DNA of 64,000 bases from JADGHX01 sp963837755 (GTDB lineage: Bacteria; Pseudomonadota; Gammaproteobacteria; Steroidobacterales; Steroidobacteraceae), in contig CAWIOP010000001.1 in assembly GCA_963837755.1 (NCBI GenBank), positions 992,001 through 1,056,000 of the forward strand, read 5' to 3'. Every line of letters begins with the position of its first letter. Positions within the stretch are counted from its first letter, which is position 1. Under the pieces are notes generated by a model. That model had not been told where the DNA came from. It searched no databases and saw nothing but the letters and a program-made list of their open reading frames with translations. The translations under genes were made by a program, and so were the position numbers. Shown here piece by piece: positions 35,430 through 44,321 of the stretch.

Positions 35430-36860
35430 TCAGCGGGCTTTGCGACGCTTCGAGCGCCGTGACGCAGGCGCGGTGCTTTTCTTCTTGCGCGTCATGCGCG
35501 GCGCGGGAACCGTGAGCTTCAAGTGCGGAGGCTCATTCAGATTGCGCAGAAACGCTTGCCGGGCCTCCGGTTCCATATGCGCGAAATCCACTTTCTCGAC
35601 ATGCGTCCGCCGCAATTGGGCATCGCTGATGCGCGCCTCGGCCTTCCCTGCGCGCGACCATTGGTTCTGCAGACGCTGCGTTTCACCAGTGCGCAGCAAA
35701 TCTGCAATGGCGTGCGCCACCGCCGCGTCGCGCGCCAGCTCACTGTGCGCGACCTTGGTGTAGTAAGTGCGAGCTCCGGGCAACTCCGCGCAGTCCACAG
35801 GCACTGTGCCATCACCTTGCCGCGTGATCGTGTAGATGAATCCACCGTTGCGCCGCGTGGCGCGCGTCACCGTCTCCTGCCCCGCGCCAACGATGTTGAT
35901 GAAGCGCTCGTCGCCCGCGGCAAGCGCCTTCAACACTTCGCGCGCACGCGTGAGCAACGGCACATTGGGCAACGGCCCGTTCGCTGGCCACGCCGCGACG
36001 TCGAACAGATCCTGCTCCGACTTGCCGTTCGCCACCGGCAACAGGTGGTAGAGGCTCGGAAATGTGCTGAACACATCGGTGGCCAGCAACTCGGCCGACT
36101 GGCCGTGCGACAGCCGCGCAATCTTGCGCACAACCGCGTACACGCCGCGTAACGCCTGCACCGGCGCAAACGACCCCGAATTTGGCGTGCCGAGCAGCAC
36201 GACGCGCTCTACGTGGCTCATGCCGTTGCCGGCCAGGGCCGCGCGGCTCACGAGCCCGCCCATGCTGTGCGCAACGATCATCACGCGTGACTTCTCGGCG
36301 CGGATGCGTTCGGCGAGCGAGCGCCCGAGCTCGTCGACGCCAAGCCGCCAGTCGTAGTCGTGAAACACGGGCGCGAAACCCGCGATGCGCAGATGCAGCT
36401 TCAGGCGCAAGTAAGTGAAGAGCACGACACCCAGCGAGACGATGCGTGTCTCTTCCGGAGAATGCGGCTCGCCCTGATGAAGTGGCGCATGCTTGTGCTC
36501 TTCCGCGGACACGGGCTCGGAGCCGTCGACGGGCAGGCGCAAAAGCGCGAGCTGCCCGAGGCTGATGTCCACCGGGTCGAGCCACAGAATGTCGTTGGGC
36601 AGTGGCGCGTGACGCATGCGCCCGAGCTGCGAGCCCATGATGCCGGGCACGATGAACACGCGCGGCGCATCGTTGCGCGCCGGCGCTTTGTGCGCCTCGC
36701 GCGCCAGTGCCGCGAGCGCGTCGTATTCGCCCAGGCCGAAGTACGCGATGAGCTCGCGCTGATGCTCGCCCGAGGCGAGCAGATGCTCGACCACGGTGTC
36801 GCTCCATGCAAAGCGATCGTAGGGTGTGACGTGATCCGCGGGCGGTTCGGGTCGAGTCAC
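35430..36860 (-). CDS. LCAT-like alpha/beta hydrolase
   Basis: About 476 residues. The segment PRVFIVPGIMGSQLGR near the start and the nucleophile elbow VMIVAHSMGGLVSRAALAG place it in the lecithin:cholesterol acyltransferase-like group of alpha/beta hydrolases. VVLLGTPNSGSFAPVQALRG and the late TRQGDGTVPVDCAELPGART with YYTKVAHSELARD supply the likely Asp and His. The C-terminus is Lys/Arg-rich (RMTRKKKSTAPASRRSKRRK). GTG at 36860 was chosen because upstream codons overlap the copper-chaperone gene. No signal peptide; the lipid substrate is unknown. Confidence 0.78.
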   Translation of the reverse strand: MTRPEPPADHVTPYDRFAWSDTVVEHLLASGEHQRELIAYFGLGEYDALAALAREAHKAPARNDAPRVFIVPGIMGSQLGRMRHAPLPNDILWLDPVDISLGQLALLRLPVDGSEPVSAEEHKHAPLHQGEPHSPEETRIVSLGVVLFTYLRLKLHLRIAGFAPVFHDYDWRLGVDELGRSLAERIRAEKSRVMIVAHSMGGLVSRAALAGNGMSHVERVVLLGTPNSGSFAPVQALRGVYAVVRKIARLSHGQSAELLATDVFSTFPSLYHLLPVANGKSEQDLFDVAAWPANGPLPNVPLLTRAREVLKALAAGDERFINIVGAGQETVTRATRRNGGFIYTITRQGDGTVPVDCAELPGARTYYTKVAHSELARDAAVAHAIADLLRTGETQRLQNQWSRAGKAEARISDAQLRRTHVEKVDFAHMEPEARQAFLRNLNEPPHLKLTVPAPRMTRKKKSTAPASRRSKRRKAR

Positions 36861-36870
36861 GCCGGGCTGC

Positions 36871-37326
36871 TCACTTCGCGTCGAGCGGCCGCACGGGCGC
36901 AGACACGCTGAGCCTGCCGCCACCTTCGAGCTGCAGGGTGAGCGGCACCACGTCGCCAATGGCCACGTCGTACTTGAAGCCACTCAACATGACATGCAGT
37001 CCTTCAGGCGCGAACGCGACACTCTTGCCCGGCGCGATGGTTACTTTCTCCCGCATCCGCATGCGCGATTGGCCGTCTACCATCGATGTCTCGTGGACCA
37101 TGACGTGATTCGCCAGCGTCGAGCTCACGCCGATCACCGTGACAGGCCTGGTGCCATTGTTCTTCAACACGAAGTACACCGCCGCCGCGTCGGCGCCGGG
37201 CGGCTTGCGCGCCCACGCGTTCTGCACAACGAGCGGGGTCGCCTGCGCATGCACGAACGATGGCACGAACGCGGCCGCAAACATCAATAGCAAGGGGACG
37301 ACGAAGGCGGTCAGGGGTCTCGGCAC
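36871..37326 (-). CDS. PCu(A)C-type periplasmic copper chaperone
   Basis: About 151 residues. The signal peptide (LTAFVVPLLLMFAAAFVPSF, cut after VHA) precedes VVQNAWARKPPGADAAAVYF. The copper ligands are in the H(M)x10Mx21HxM pattern: NHVMVHETSMVDGQSRMRM and, later, PEGLHVMLSGF. These proteins load CuA of cytochrome oxidase. GTG at 37326 is preferred because GGAG lies seven bases upstream. It is ten bases before the LCAT-like gene and could share its transcript. Confidence 0.88.
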   Translation of the reverse strand: MPRPLTAFVVPLLLMFAAAFVPSFVHAQATPLVVQNAWARKPPGADAAAVYFVLKNNGTRPVTVIGVSSTLANHVMVHETSMVDGQSRMRMREKVTIAPGKSVAFAPEGLHVMLSGFKYDVAIGDVVPLTLQLEGGGRLSVSAPVRPLDAK

Positions 37327-37361
37327 GAACACACTCCGGGCTGGGCGCGAAATTATGCCAT

Positions 37362-38258
37362 TCAAAGCGCGTGCTTCTCGATGAGGTTGCACACCGCATC
37401 GATGGCAGGACGGCGTGCCGTGGTCTTGCGCCAAACGGCGCCGATCTCGCGCTTCGGAGCGGGTTTCTCAAAGGGGCGCAGCACGACATCGAGCGTGGCG
37501 CCATAGCCGCCGCGGCTCGCCAGCTCGGGCAACAGCGTAACGCCGGCACCTGTCGCCACCATCTGACGCAGCGTCTCCAGGCTGGTGGCGCGGAAGTCTT
37601 GCTTCTCGTGAACGCCGACTTTGCCACACACCGCCAGTGCCTGATCGCGCAGGCAGTGGCCGTCTTCCAGCAACAGAAGTGTTTCGTCCTTGAGATCTGC
37701 GACGGTCACTTCTTTCTTCTTCGCCAGGCGATGGTGCGCGGGGACGGCAAGCGCGAACGGCTCCTCATACAGTGAGCGAGCCTCCAGGCCCTCCATGCTC
37801 ACCGGTAACGCGAGAATGCCGACGTCGACCTGCCCGGTGCTGAGCTTCTCCAGCATCTGAGCCGTCTGGTACTCGTACAACTGCAGCTCGAGCCGCGGTA
37901 GCGCCTTGTGAATCTCGCGCGCCACGCGTGGCAGCAGATAGGGCCCGATCGTTGGCAGAAGCGCCATGCGCAGCCTGCCCGCCAGCGGGTCCCGGTGCGC
38001 GCGGGCGAGCGTGAGCACCTCGTCGCTCGCCTCGAGAATGCGCCGGGCCCGGGCCACCACTTCTTCCCCCGCCGCGGTGAGCGACACCCGGTTCGGCTGG
38101 CGCTCGATGAGCTGCACGCCGAGGTAGCCCTCCAGCTTCTTGAGCTGGGCCGAGAGCGTGGGCTGGCTCACGAACGAGCGCTGCGCGGCGCGGCCGAAAT
38201 GGCGCTCGTCGGCGAGCGCGACCAGGTAGCGGAGGTCCTTGAGCTTCAGATCTGACAT
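37362..38258 (-). CDS. oxyR: Hydrogen peroxide-inducible regulator OxyR
   Basis: 298-residue LysR-type activator. The HTH is KDLRYLVALADERHFGRAAQ, SFVSQPTLSAQLKKLEGYLG. The redox pair is in EDGHCLRDQALAVCGKVGVH, Cys-x8-Cys, the spacing of Cys199 and Cys208 in E. coli OxyR. ATSLETLRQMVATGAGVTLL is also typical. It is divergent from ahpC with an OxyR-type box between the two starts, so it probably activates ahpCD and represses itself. Confidence 0.95.
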   Translation of the reverse strand: MSDLKLKDLRYLVALADERHFGRAAQRSFVSQPTLSAQLKKLEGYLGVQLIERQPNRVSLTAAGEEVVARARRILEASDEVLTLARAHRDPLAGRLRMALLPTIGPYLLPRVAREIHKALPRLELQLYEYQTAQMLEKLSTGQVDVGILALPVSMEGLEARSLYEEPFALAVPAHHRLAKKKEVTVADLKDETLLLLEDGHCLRDQALAVCGKVGVHEKQDFRATSLETLRQMVATGAGVTLLPELASRGGYGATLDVVLRPFEKPAPKREIGAVWRKTTARRPAIDAVCNLIEKHAL

Positions 38259-38266
38259 GGCTGGCG

Positions 38267-38303
38267 ATTTATATCGCCTATCGAAATGATAAAGTCAATC
38301 GAT
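38267..38303 (+). promoter_or_regulatory. OxyR binding site
   Basis: ATTT-N7-CTAT-N7-ATAA-N7-CGAT matches 12 of 16 bases of the OxyR motif ATAG-N7-CTAT-N7-ATAG-N7-CTAT with exact spacing. It lies nine bases upstream of the oxyR start codon and 71 bases before ahpC. Confidence 0.75.
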
Positions 38304-38332
38304 TGGACCAATCGACCCGTCGCCTCCAGTAT
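38303..38332 (+). promoter_or_regulatory. Likely ahpC promoter
   Basis: TTGGAC (38303-38308) and CAGTAT (38327-38332) are 18 bases apart. The -35 element abuts the OxyR box, the position expected for OxyR activation. Confidence 0.5.
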
Positions 38333-38374
38333 TCGCCCCGTACCTTTCGACCCCCCGAAGATGGAGACAACGAC

Positions 38375-38914
38375 ATGCTCGGTATCGGACAGAAATTTCC
38401 CCAGTTCTCGCTGACTGGCGTCGTGTCGAACGACCTCGACAAGGCCTTCCAGCCCTTCACCAATTCCAGCCAGCCGGGCAAATGGCAGGTGTTCTTCTTC
38501 TGGCCGAAGGACTTCACCTTCGTGTGCCCCACCGAGATTGCGGCGTTCGGCAAGCTCGACAAGGAGTTCAAGGCGCGCGACGCGCAGCTGCTCGGCGTAA
38601 GCATCGACAGCGAGTACGTGCACCACGCCTGGCGCCAGGCGAAGGACGAGTTGAAGAACCTGCCCTTCCCCATGCTCTCGGACATCAAGCGCGAGCTCAG
38701 CACGGCGCTCGGCATCCTCGACCCGGAGGCGGGGGTGGCGCAGCGGGCCACGTTCATCGTGGACCCGCAGGGCGTGATCCGCTTCGTCTACGTCACGGAC
38801 CTGAGCGTCGGCAGAAGCCCGGAGGAAGTCATTCGCGTGCTGGACGCGCTTCAGACGGACGAGCTGTGCCCCTGTAACTGGAAGAAGGGTGAGGACACCC
38901 TGAAGGCGGCGTAA
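38375..38914 (+). CDS. ahpC: Alkyl hydroperoxide reductase AhpC-type peroxiredoxin
   Basis: 179-residue two-Cys peroxiredoxin. The peroxidatic Cys is in WPKDFTFVCPTEIAAFGKLD, and the resolving Cys lies in the C-terminal DELCPCNWKKGEDTL. The form is the one paired with AhpD rather than AhpF. ATG at 38375 has GGAG nine bases upstream. The stop touches the ahpD start (TAA-ATG), so the pair is cotranscribed under OxyR. Confidence 0.94.
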   Translation: MLGIGQKFPQFSLTGVVSNDLDKAFQPFTNSSQPGKWQVFFFWPKDFTFVCPTEIAAFGKLDKEFKARDAQLLGVSIDSEYVHHAWRQAKDELKNLPFPMLSDIKRELSTALGILDPEAGVAQRATFIVDPQGVIRFVYVTDLSVGRSPEEVIRVLDALQTDELCPCNWKKGEDTLKAA

Positions 38915-39478
38915 ATGACTCTGGATGCCATTCGAGACTCCCTGCCCGACTACGCACGTGACCTCAAGCTGAACCTTGGGGCCGTGCTGGCGCCGACGGG
39001 CGCGCCCGGTCTCAACGAGAAGCAGATCTGGGGTGTGGCGGTGGCTTCGGCCATCGCCTCCCGCAACATCGGCTTCGCGAAGCAGATCGAAGCGCTCGCC
39101 GCCGGGGTGCTGGACGATGCCTGGATGACCGCCGCGCGCTCGGCGGCGGCCATCATGGGCATGAACAACATCTACTACCGCTTCCTGCACCTGGTGGAGG
39201 ATGCGGAGTACGCCCAGATGCCGGCGCGCCTGCGCATGAACGTGATCGGCAACCCCGGCATCGACAAGCTCGACTTCGAGCTGGTGTCGCTCGCGGTGTC
39301 GGCTGTGAACGGCTGCGGCATGTGCATCGTGGCTCACGAGAAGCAGCTGCGTAAGCATGAGGTGTCCCGGGAGGCCATCCAGAGCGCCGTCCGTATCGCC
39401 GCCACCCTCCACGCGGTGGCGGGGGTGCTGGAGCACTCGGCGGTGGCCGAGGCACCAGCGGCCGCGGTGGCGGCCTAG
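38915..39478 (+). CDS. ahpD: Alkyl hydroperoxide reductase AhpD
   Basis: 187-residue alkylhydroperoxidase that reduces AhpC through a CxxC pair. It begins LDAIRDSLPDYARDLKLNLG, carries the mid segment AAAIMGMNNIYYRFLHLV and the active site NGCGMCIVAHEKQLRK with the proton-relay His. The C-terminus is Ala-rich. It is immediately downstream of ahpC. Confidence 0.95.
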   Translation: MTLDAIRDSLPDYARDLKLNLGAVLAPTGAPGLNEKQIWGVAVASAIASRNIGFAKQIEALAAGVLDDAWMTAARSAAAIMGMNNIYYRFLHLVEDAEYAQMPARLRMNVIGNPGIDKLDFELVSLAVSAVNGCGMCIVAHEKQLRKHEVSREAIQSAVRIAATLHAVAGVLEHSAVAEAPAAAVAA

Positions 39479-39494
39479 CTTTCCGGAAGCTGCA

Positions 39495-39530
39495 CCCGCC
39501 CTCCGCCGCATCAGGCGGGAGGGCGGGCTT
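39495..39530 (+). terminator. Strong GC hairpin after ahpD
   Basis: CCCGCCCTCCGCC pairs with GGCGGGAGGGCGGG (one bulged G) around a six-base loop, 17 bases after ahpD. No T-tract follows, so it is a terminator only provisionally. Confidence 0.5.
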
Positions 39531-39640
39531 AGCAGAGGTTGGCCACAGGCCGGCGCGTTTCCCGCCGGCCGCGCCAAATGAAACGCCGGGTCGGGCGATG
39601 ACTCCGTGGAGCCGGCGCGGCCTGCTATCCTTCGCGCCGA

Positions 39641-40102
39641 ATGAAAACGGAACGTTTGGGCGGCGCCCGCCCACATCTGTCGGCCGGGGTCGTGGTCGTG
39701 CGGCAAACCGCCTCAGGCTGGCGCTTCCTGATGCTGCGCGCCTACCGAAACTGGGATTTTCCCAAGGGCCTGGTCGAAAGCGGCGAAGACCCGCTCAGCG
39801 CCGCCCGGCGCGAAGTGACCGAAGAAACCCTGATTTCCGATCTCAACTTCGCCTGGGGTGAGGTCTACATCGAGACCGCGCCGTACAGCCGCAACAAGGT
39901 CGCGCGCTATTACATCGCCCAGACGTCCAGTGAGGCGGTGACCCTGCCCGTACGGCCCGAGCTGGGTCGCCCGGAGCACCACGAGTGCCGCTGGCTCGAC
40001 TACGACGAGGCGCTCAAGCTGGCCTCGCCTCGCGTGGAGCCGGTGCTGAAGTGGGCGGCCCGCACCATCGGGCTCATCCCGGCGCTCGAAGCCACCGGCT
40101 GA
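39641..40102 (+). CDS. NUDIX hydrolase (Ap4A-hydrolase-like)
   Basis: 153 residues. The NUDIX box is GLVESGEDPLSAARREVTEE followed by T, matching Gx5Ex7REUxEExGU except for the last Gly. The surrounding strand pattern (SAGVVVVRQTASGWRFLMLR, YRNWDFPKG) is that of bis(5'-nucleosyl)-tetraphosphatases of the small NUDIX type. Substrate is not certain. Stands alone between ahpD and the btuF-like gene. Confidence 0.88.
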   Translation: MKTERLGGARPHLSAGVVVVRQTASGWRFLMLRAYRNWDFPKGLVESGEDPLSAARREVTEETLISDLNFAWGEVYIETAPYSRNKVARYYIAQTSSEAVTLPVRPELGRPEHHECRWLDYDEALKLASPRVEPVLKWAARTIGLIPALEATG

Positions 40103-40204
40103 TGCGAGCACCTCGCCAGGATCCGCAAGATGATGCGCAAGCCGGGCTCCATTAAATAGCGCGCAGTACATACTCTGCGTCGTTCCAGCTTCCGGATTGA
40201 AACC

Positions 40205-41080
40205 ATGTTTCGTCTGCTTGCGCTTTGCGTGCTGCTGCTGGCTGCGAGCGTTCCGGCGCTGCCCGCAACATCGGGCATCACCGTGGTCGACGACGCTGGC
40301 CGCAAGGTCACGCTCGCACACGTTCCTCGGCGAATCGTCAGCATCGCGCCGGGCGCCACGGAGATGCTGTTTGCCGCCGGCGCAGGTGAGCGTGTCATCG
40401 CCACTTCCGAGTTTTCCGACGAGCCGGCGGCGGCAAAGAAGATTCCCCGCATCGGCGACAGCAACGCCATCGACATCGAGCGTGTCGTGGCGCTTCAGCC
40501 AGATGTCGTGGTCGTGTGGGAAGGCGGCAGCAACTTGGCGCAGGTGAATCGTCTCGAGAGCCTGCACGTGCCGCTGTACCGGCAGAAGCTGGAGAAGCTC
40601 GCGGATATTCCCGTGTCGCTACGGCGGCTCGGCGCACTGGCTGACACGCGCGCCGTTGCGGACAAGGCCGCACTGGATATCGAAGCTCGCCTCGCCCGCC
40701 TCGAGAAACGCTACGGCAAAACCACTGGGCCGACGGTGTTGCTCGAAGTGTGGAACCGCCCGATCTACACCGTGGGCGGCACACACATGATGACGGACTC
40801 GCTGCGCCTCTGCGGCGCGCGCAACGTGTTCGCGGACCTGAAAGACCAGGGCCCATCGATCGACACGGAAGCGATCATCGGGCGCGATCCGGAAATCATC
40901 GTCGCCGTGGCGCCGCCGGGTGTCGCGGCCGAGTGGCTGGCGGAGTGGAAGCGCTTCGGTACGATGCGTGCCGTGAAGAACGGGCGGCTGATTCCATTCG
41001 AGGATCAGCGGCTCACACGTCTCGGCCCAAGCGCAATCGCGGGCACCGAAGCGCTGTGCGAGGCAATCAACAAGCGATGA
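40205..41080 (+). CDS. btuF: Periplasmic cobalamin/metallochelate-binding protein, BtuF-like
   Basis: 291 residues with a signal peptide (LLALCVLLLAASVPALPA). The class III binding-protein pattern is clear: TVVDDAGRKVTLAHVPRRIV, SIAPGATEMLFAAGAGERVI, the LQPDVVVVWEGG segment, VLLEVWNRPIYTVGGTHMMT and the terminal IPFEDQRLTRLGPSAIAGTE. It is closest to BtuF-type vitamin B12-binding proteins, but siderophore binding cannot be excluded. No permease or ATPase gene adjoins it, and no cobalamin riboswitch was seen upstream. Confidence 0.8.
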   Translation: MFRLLALCVLLLAASVPALPATSGITVVDDAGRKVTLAHVPRRIVSIAPGATEMLFAAGAGERVIATSEFSDEPAAAKKIPRIGDSNAIDIERVVALQPDVVVVWEGGSNLAQVNRLESLHVPLYRQKLEKLADIPVSLRRLGALADTRAVADKAALDIEARLARLEKRYGKTTGPTVLLEVWNRPIYTVGGTHMMTDSLRLCGARNVFADLKDQGPSIDTEAIIGRDPEIIVAVAPPGVAAEWLAEWKRFGTMRAVKNGRLIPFEDQRLTRLGPSAIAGTEALCEAINKR

Positions 41081-41169
41081 GCCACGTTGCATCGGCGCGC
41101 TCGCCTTGCGCCGCCAGCGGCAAAGATCGAAGGCGGCCGCGCTGGTGCGCTTCGCAGGCCGCGCGCCGC

Positions 41170-41652
41170 TCAGTCGCGAAAATTATTGAACTGCAGCGGC
41201 ACGTCGACCTTCGCCTTGCGCAGCATCGCCATCGCTTCCTGAAGGTCGTCGCGCTGCTTGCCGGTGACGCGCAGCTTGTCGCCCTGCAGGGCGGCCTGCA
41301 CCTTCAACTTCGATTCCTTCAACAGCTTCTGCAGCTTCCTGCCGGTTTCCGGGTCGATGCCGTGCTTCAGCACCACTTCCTGCGTGGCGGCGGCGAGATT
41401 GCTGGTGGCGTCCTTGGGGTCGACGCAGCTCGCATCGATGCCGCGCTTGGCGAGGCGCACTTTCAGGATCTCCAGCATCTGCTTGAGCTGGAATTCCACC
41501 TCCGCGCGCATCGTGACGGTGAGCTCATTGAGCTCGAACACGGCGCCGGTGTCCTTGAAGTCGAAGCGCTGCTGGAGCTCGCGGTTCGCCTGGTCCACGG
41601 CGTTGGTCACTTCGTGAGCATTCAGCTCGGAAACCACATCGAACGATGGCAT
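41170..41652 (-). CDS. yajQ: YajQ-family cyclic di-GMP-binding protein
   Basis: 160 residues, complete: PSFDVVSELNAHEVTNAVDQ at the start, QQRFDFKDTGAVFELNE, then KLLKESKLKVQAALQGDKLR and the end LPLQFNNFRD-like VDVPLQFNNFRD. Members in Xanthomonas and Pseudomonas bind c-di-GMP and interact with transcription factors. It is thus a second candidate c-di-GMP reader in this window. Convergent with btuF; downstream of the HerA-like gene on the same strand. Confidence 0.93.
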   Translation of the reverse strand: MPSFDVVSELNAHEVTNAVDQANRELQQRFDFKDTGAVFELNELTVTMRAEVEFQLKQMLEILKVRLAKRGIDASCVDPKDATSNLAAATQEVVLKHGIDPETGRKLQKLLKESKLKVQAALQGDKLRVTGKQRDDLQEAMAMLRKAKVDVPLQFNNFRD

Positions 41653-41688
41653 GAGTGCTATTCCCCTGAAGAAATCGGCCCGGTGCGG

Positions 41689-44232
41689 TCAGTCGTACGC
41701 GGGCGCCGGGAACCCGTCGGCGCCAGTGCGCCACGGCGCCCAGGCGAGCGCGACTTCGCCCACGGCGATGTCGGACTTGCGCGGGCTCACCTGCGATTTG
41801 CGCAAGCTTGCCTTGGTGATGTCCAGTGAGCTTTCCAGCGCGGCGGTGTCGGCTTCGAACTGGCGTTGCAGGTCGGCGCGCTGCTGGCGCACCACGTCGA
41901 GGTTGTCGTCGGCGCGGTCGACGTCGCCGCTTTCGCGGCCGATGCGCGTGGCCGAGCGGGCCGCGGTTGCGGCCCGATTGATGTTCGTGGCTGAAAGCGT
42001 CTTTCTGCCCATGAAGGCGCCGAGAATGGAGGCGCCGACGGAGAAGGCGGTCTGCAGCTTTTGATGGGAGAGCTGGGATTGCTCGCGCGCAACGCGCTCC
42101 TGGGCGCGGCGTTCGCGGTCGTCCAGGGTCTGGAGCTTCGGCGCGTATTTTTTGCGCAGGTCCTCGACCGCGGTGTCGCGGCGTTCGCGGGCCGCGAGGG
42201 CCAGGCGCGAGCGGAACTCGCCTTCGGTTTCCCCGGGAGCGGAAGTTGCCTTGAGCGCGTCGCAGGTCAGTACGTCGGCGCGGGCGCTCTCGTATAGATA
42301 AGAGGAGAGCGTCTTGCCCCAGGCGACGTACGAACCGGCGCGCATGGCGGCGCCGGGCAATGGAGCGAAGCTGGCGTCGCGAGCGGGCGTGGTGGCGAGA
42401 CGCGACTTCAAGTCCGCGCTGACAGTCGCCTCGGTCCACAGGACATCGTTGCCATCATCCGCCAGCGGCGCCAGGTAAGCGTTCATGCGCCACTGGTCGA
42501 GGCCGAGCCTGGCGTCTATGAAGTGGAGTTTGGCAAAGCCCACGATCATCGGCTCGTAGGTGATGGGCCCGATGCCGCGGGTTGCGGGCAGGAAGTATTC
42601 GGTAGCGCCGGCGACGTGGCGCGCACTCGTTGCGGATGGCGATAGCGCGGAAGGAAGTTGTGTCACGGACGAAGTAGCGTTCTCCGGCGCGCTCGAAGGC
42701 GCCGCAGCCGCAGTGCCTTTCGAAGCGGTGCCCGCACGCATGGCGGCATTCCCATCGGCGCTTGCTTCACGGCTGGTGCCCGGGCCAACGGCTGAATGGA
42801 TCGCACTAGCTGCGGCGGCAGCCTTCCGCGGCCCCATCAGCCGCGCGATCTCGGGGCCCGTCATCGGGCCGCGCAGGTAGCTCAGAGCCCAGCGGCTCTG
42901 GAAGAGCACCGGCGCATCCTCATGCGCATTGCGCATGAGGAACACGCGCTGGGTCAGGCCGGACATCATTGTGTCCAGCGTCGCGCGGTCATAGGTGCCG
43001 GCGCCGGCCAGCGCGCTTTCGAGGCCCTCGATCACACGCATCTTGTCGCGCTCGGTCTGCAGGCGGCCGATGAGCCACGTGCCGGCGTTCGAAAGACCCT
43101 TGTAGTCGAGGTCCACGGGGTTCTGCGTGGCGAGCACGCAGCCCAGCCCGAATGCGCGGCCCTGCTTCAGCAGCGTGAGCATCGGCGGCTTCGACGGCGG
43201 GCTCGCGGTGGGCGGGAAGTAGCCGAAGATCTCATCCATGTAGAAGATGGCGCGCAGGCTCGATGTGCCCGACTGCGAGCGCATCCACGCAAGCAGCTCG
43301 TTCAGCACGAGCGTTACGATGAACATGCGCTGCGTGTCGTCGAGGTGCGCGATGGAGAGAATGGAGATGCGCGGCTTGCCTTCAGGCGTGAACAACAGCC
43401 GTTGCGCATCCAGCGGCTCGCCTTCCGTCCACGCGGCGAAGCCTGGCGAAGCGATGAGGTTGTTGATGGCCATGGCGAGCTCGAGACGTTCTTTCGCGGG
43501 AAAGAACGTCTCGAGATCGAAGGCGCCCACCTTGTCGAACGCCGGCTTCTGAACCGCGCCGATCAGCGCGACGAGGTCCAGACTCTGCCCTTCGCGCCAG
43601 GCGCGCTCGATTACCGTCGAGAGCAGGATGTGCTCACGACTCTTGATGGGGTCCGCATCGCGCCCGAGCAGTGTCAGCAGCCCCGAGACCACTGTCGACA
43701 CGCGGTCGCGCAGGGCGTTCGCGTCGTTGAGCACGGCGTCTGACGGCGCGGAGAACGAGCGCAACACAGACAGCGGCAACCCGGTGTTCGCGCCGGGCGT
43801 GTAGATGGCGAGATCAACGGCGTTGCGAAACCGCGCAATGCGCTCAGGCGGCTGCCCCCACTGCTCCAGCCCTTTCTTCCATGTGGCAGCGGTCTGTGCG
43901 GCGTACGCCTCAATGGAAACGCCTTTCCGCGCAGCCTCTGCGCTGTCGACCCACGGTGCGAAGTCCGACGGGGCGAGGTTCGGAAACGTGAGCAGCAGGT
44001 TCGCAAGGTCGCCCTTGGGGTCGATGCAGATCGCGGGCACCCCATCGATGGCCGCTTCTTCCAGCAGCGCAAGGCACAGGCCCGTCTTGCCGCTGCCCGT
44101 CATGCCCACGCAGACGGCGTGGGTGGTCAGGTCTTTCGAGTCGTAAAGAAGCAGGCTCTCGGTGGGGGCGCGGCGCGCAGCGTCGAACTCCCGGCCGAGA
44201 TAGAAGACGCCCAGTTTCTCGTAGTCCTGCAT
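41689..44232 (-). CDS. HerA/DUF87-like ATPase
   Basis: About 847 residues. ATG at 44232 gives MQDYEKLGVFYLGREFD. Walker A is GMTGSGKT at residues 43-50, with ICIDPKGDLANLLLTFPN after it. Walker B is RAIFYMDEIFGYFPP near residue 325, followed by LATQNPVDLDYKGLSNAGTW and IGRLQTERDKMRVIEGL. This is the layout of HerA/VirB4-like motor ATPases. Between about 500 and 560 lies an Ala/Ser/Thr-rich linker, and the C-terminal 200 residues hold a coiled coil (RRAQERVAREQSQLSHQKLQ). Such ATPases occur in translocation, DNA processing and some defence systems; no nuclease partner is present. Function unknown. Confidence 0.8.
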   Translation of the reverse strand: MQDYEKLGVFYLGREFDAARRAPTESLLLYDSKDLTTHAVCVGMTGSGKTGLCLALLEEAAIDGVPAICIDPKGDLANLLLTFPNLAPSDFAPWVDSAEAARKGVSIEAYAAQTAATWKKGLEQWGQPPERIARFRNAVDLAIYTPGANTGLPLSVLRSFSAPSDAVLNDANALRDRVSTVVSGLLTLLGRDADPIKSREHILLSTVIERAWREGQSLDLVALIGAVQKPAFDKVGAFDLETFFPAKERLELAMAINNLIASPGFAAWTEGEPLDAQRLLFTPEGKPRISILSIAHLDDTQRMFIVTLVLNELLAWMRSQSGTSSLRAIFYMDEIFGYFPPTASPPSKPPMLTLLKQGRAFGLGCVLATQNPVDLDYKGLSNAGTWLIGRLQTERDKMRVIEGLESALAGAGTYDRATLDTMMSGLTQRVFLMRNAHEDAPVLFQSRWALSYLRGPMTGPEIARLMGPRKAAAAASAIHSAVGPGTSREASADGNAAMRAGTASKGTAAAAPSSAPENATSSVTQLPSALSPSATSARHVAGATEYFLPATRGIGPITYEPMIVGFAKLHFIDARLGLDQWRMNAYLAPLADDGNDVLWTEATVSADLKSRLATTPARDASFAPLPGAAMRAGSYVAWGKTLSSYLYESARADVLTCDALKATSAPGETEGEFRSRLALAARERRDTAVEDLRKKYAPKLQTLDDRERRAQERVAREQSQLSHQKLQTAFSVGASILGAFMGRKTLSATNINRAATAARSATRIGRESGDVDRADDNLDVVRQQRADLQRQFEADTAALESSLDITKASLRKSQVSPRKSDIAVGEVALAWAPWRTGADGFPAPAYD

Positions 44233-44321
44233 GACTGCCGCCTCGAATATCAGGCGCACATTCTAAGGCCAGCTGTCGGCTCGCAGGTGAGCAGGCCCCG
44301 CGCCGGCGCGGACGCGGGCGC

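Noticed and set aside
40103..40204. Cobalamin riboswitch before the btuF-like gene
   Set aside because: The 100-base gap is too short and lacks the conserved B12-box sequence.
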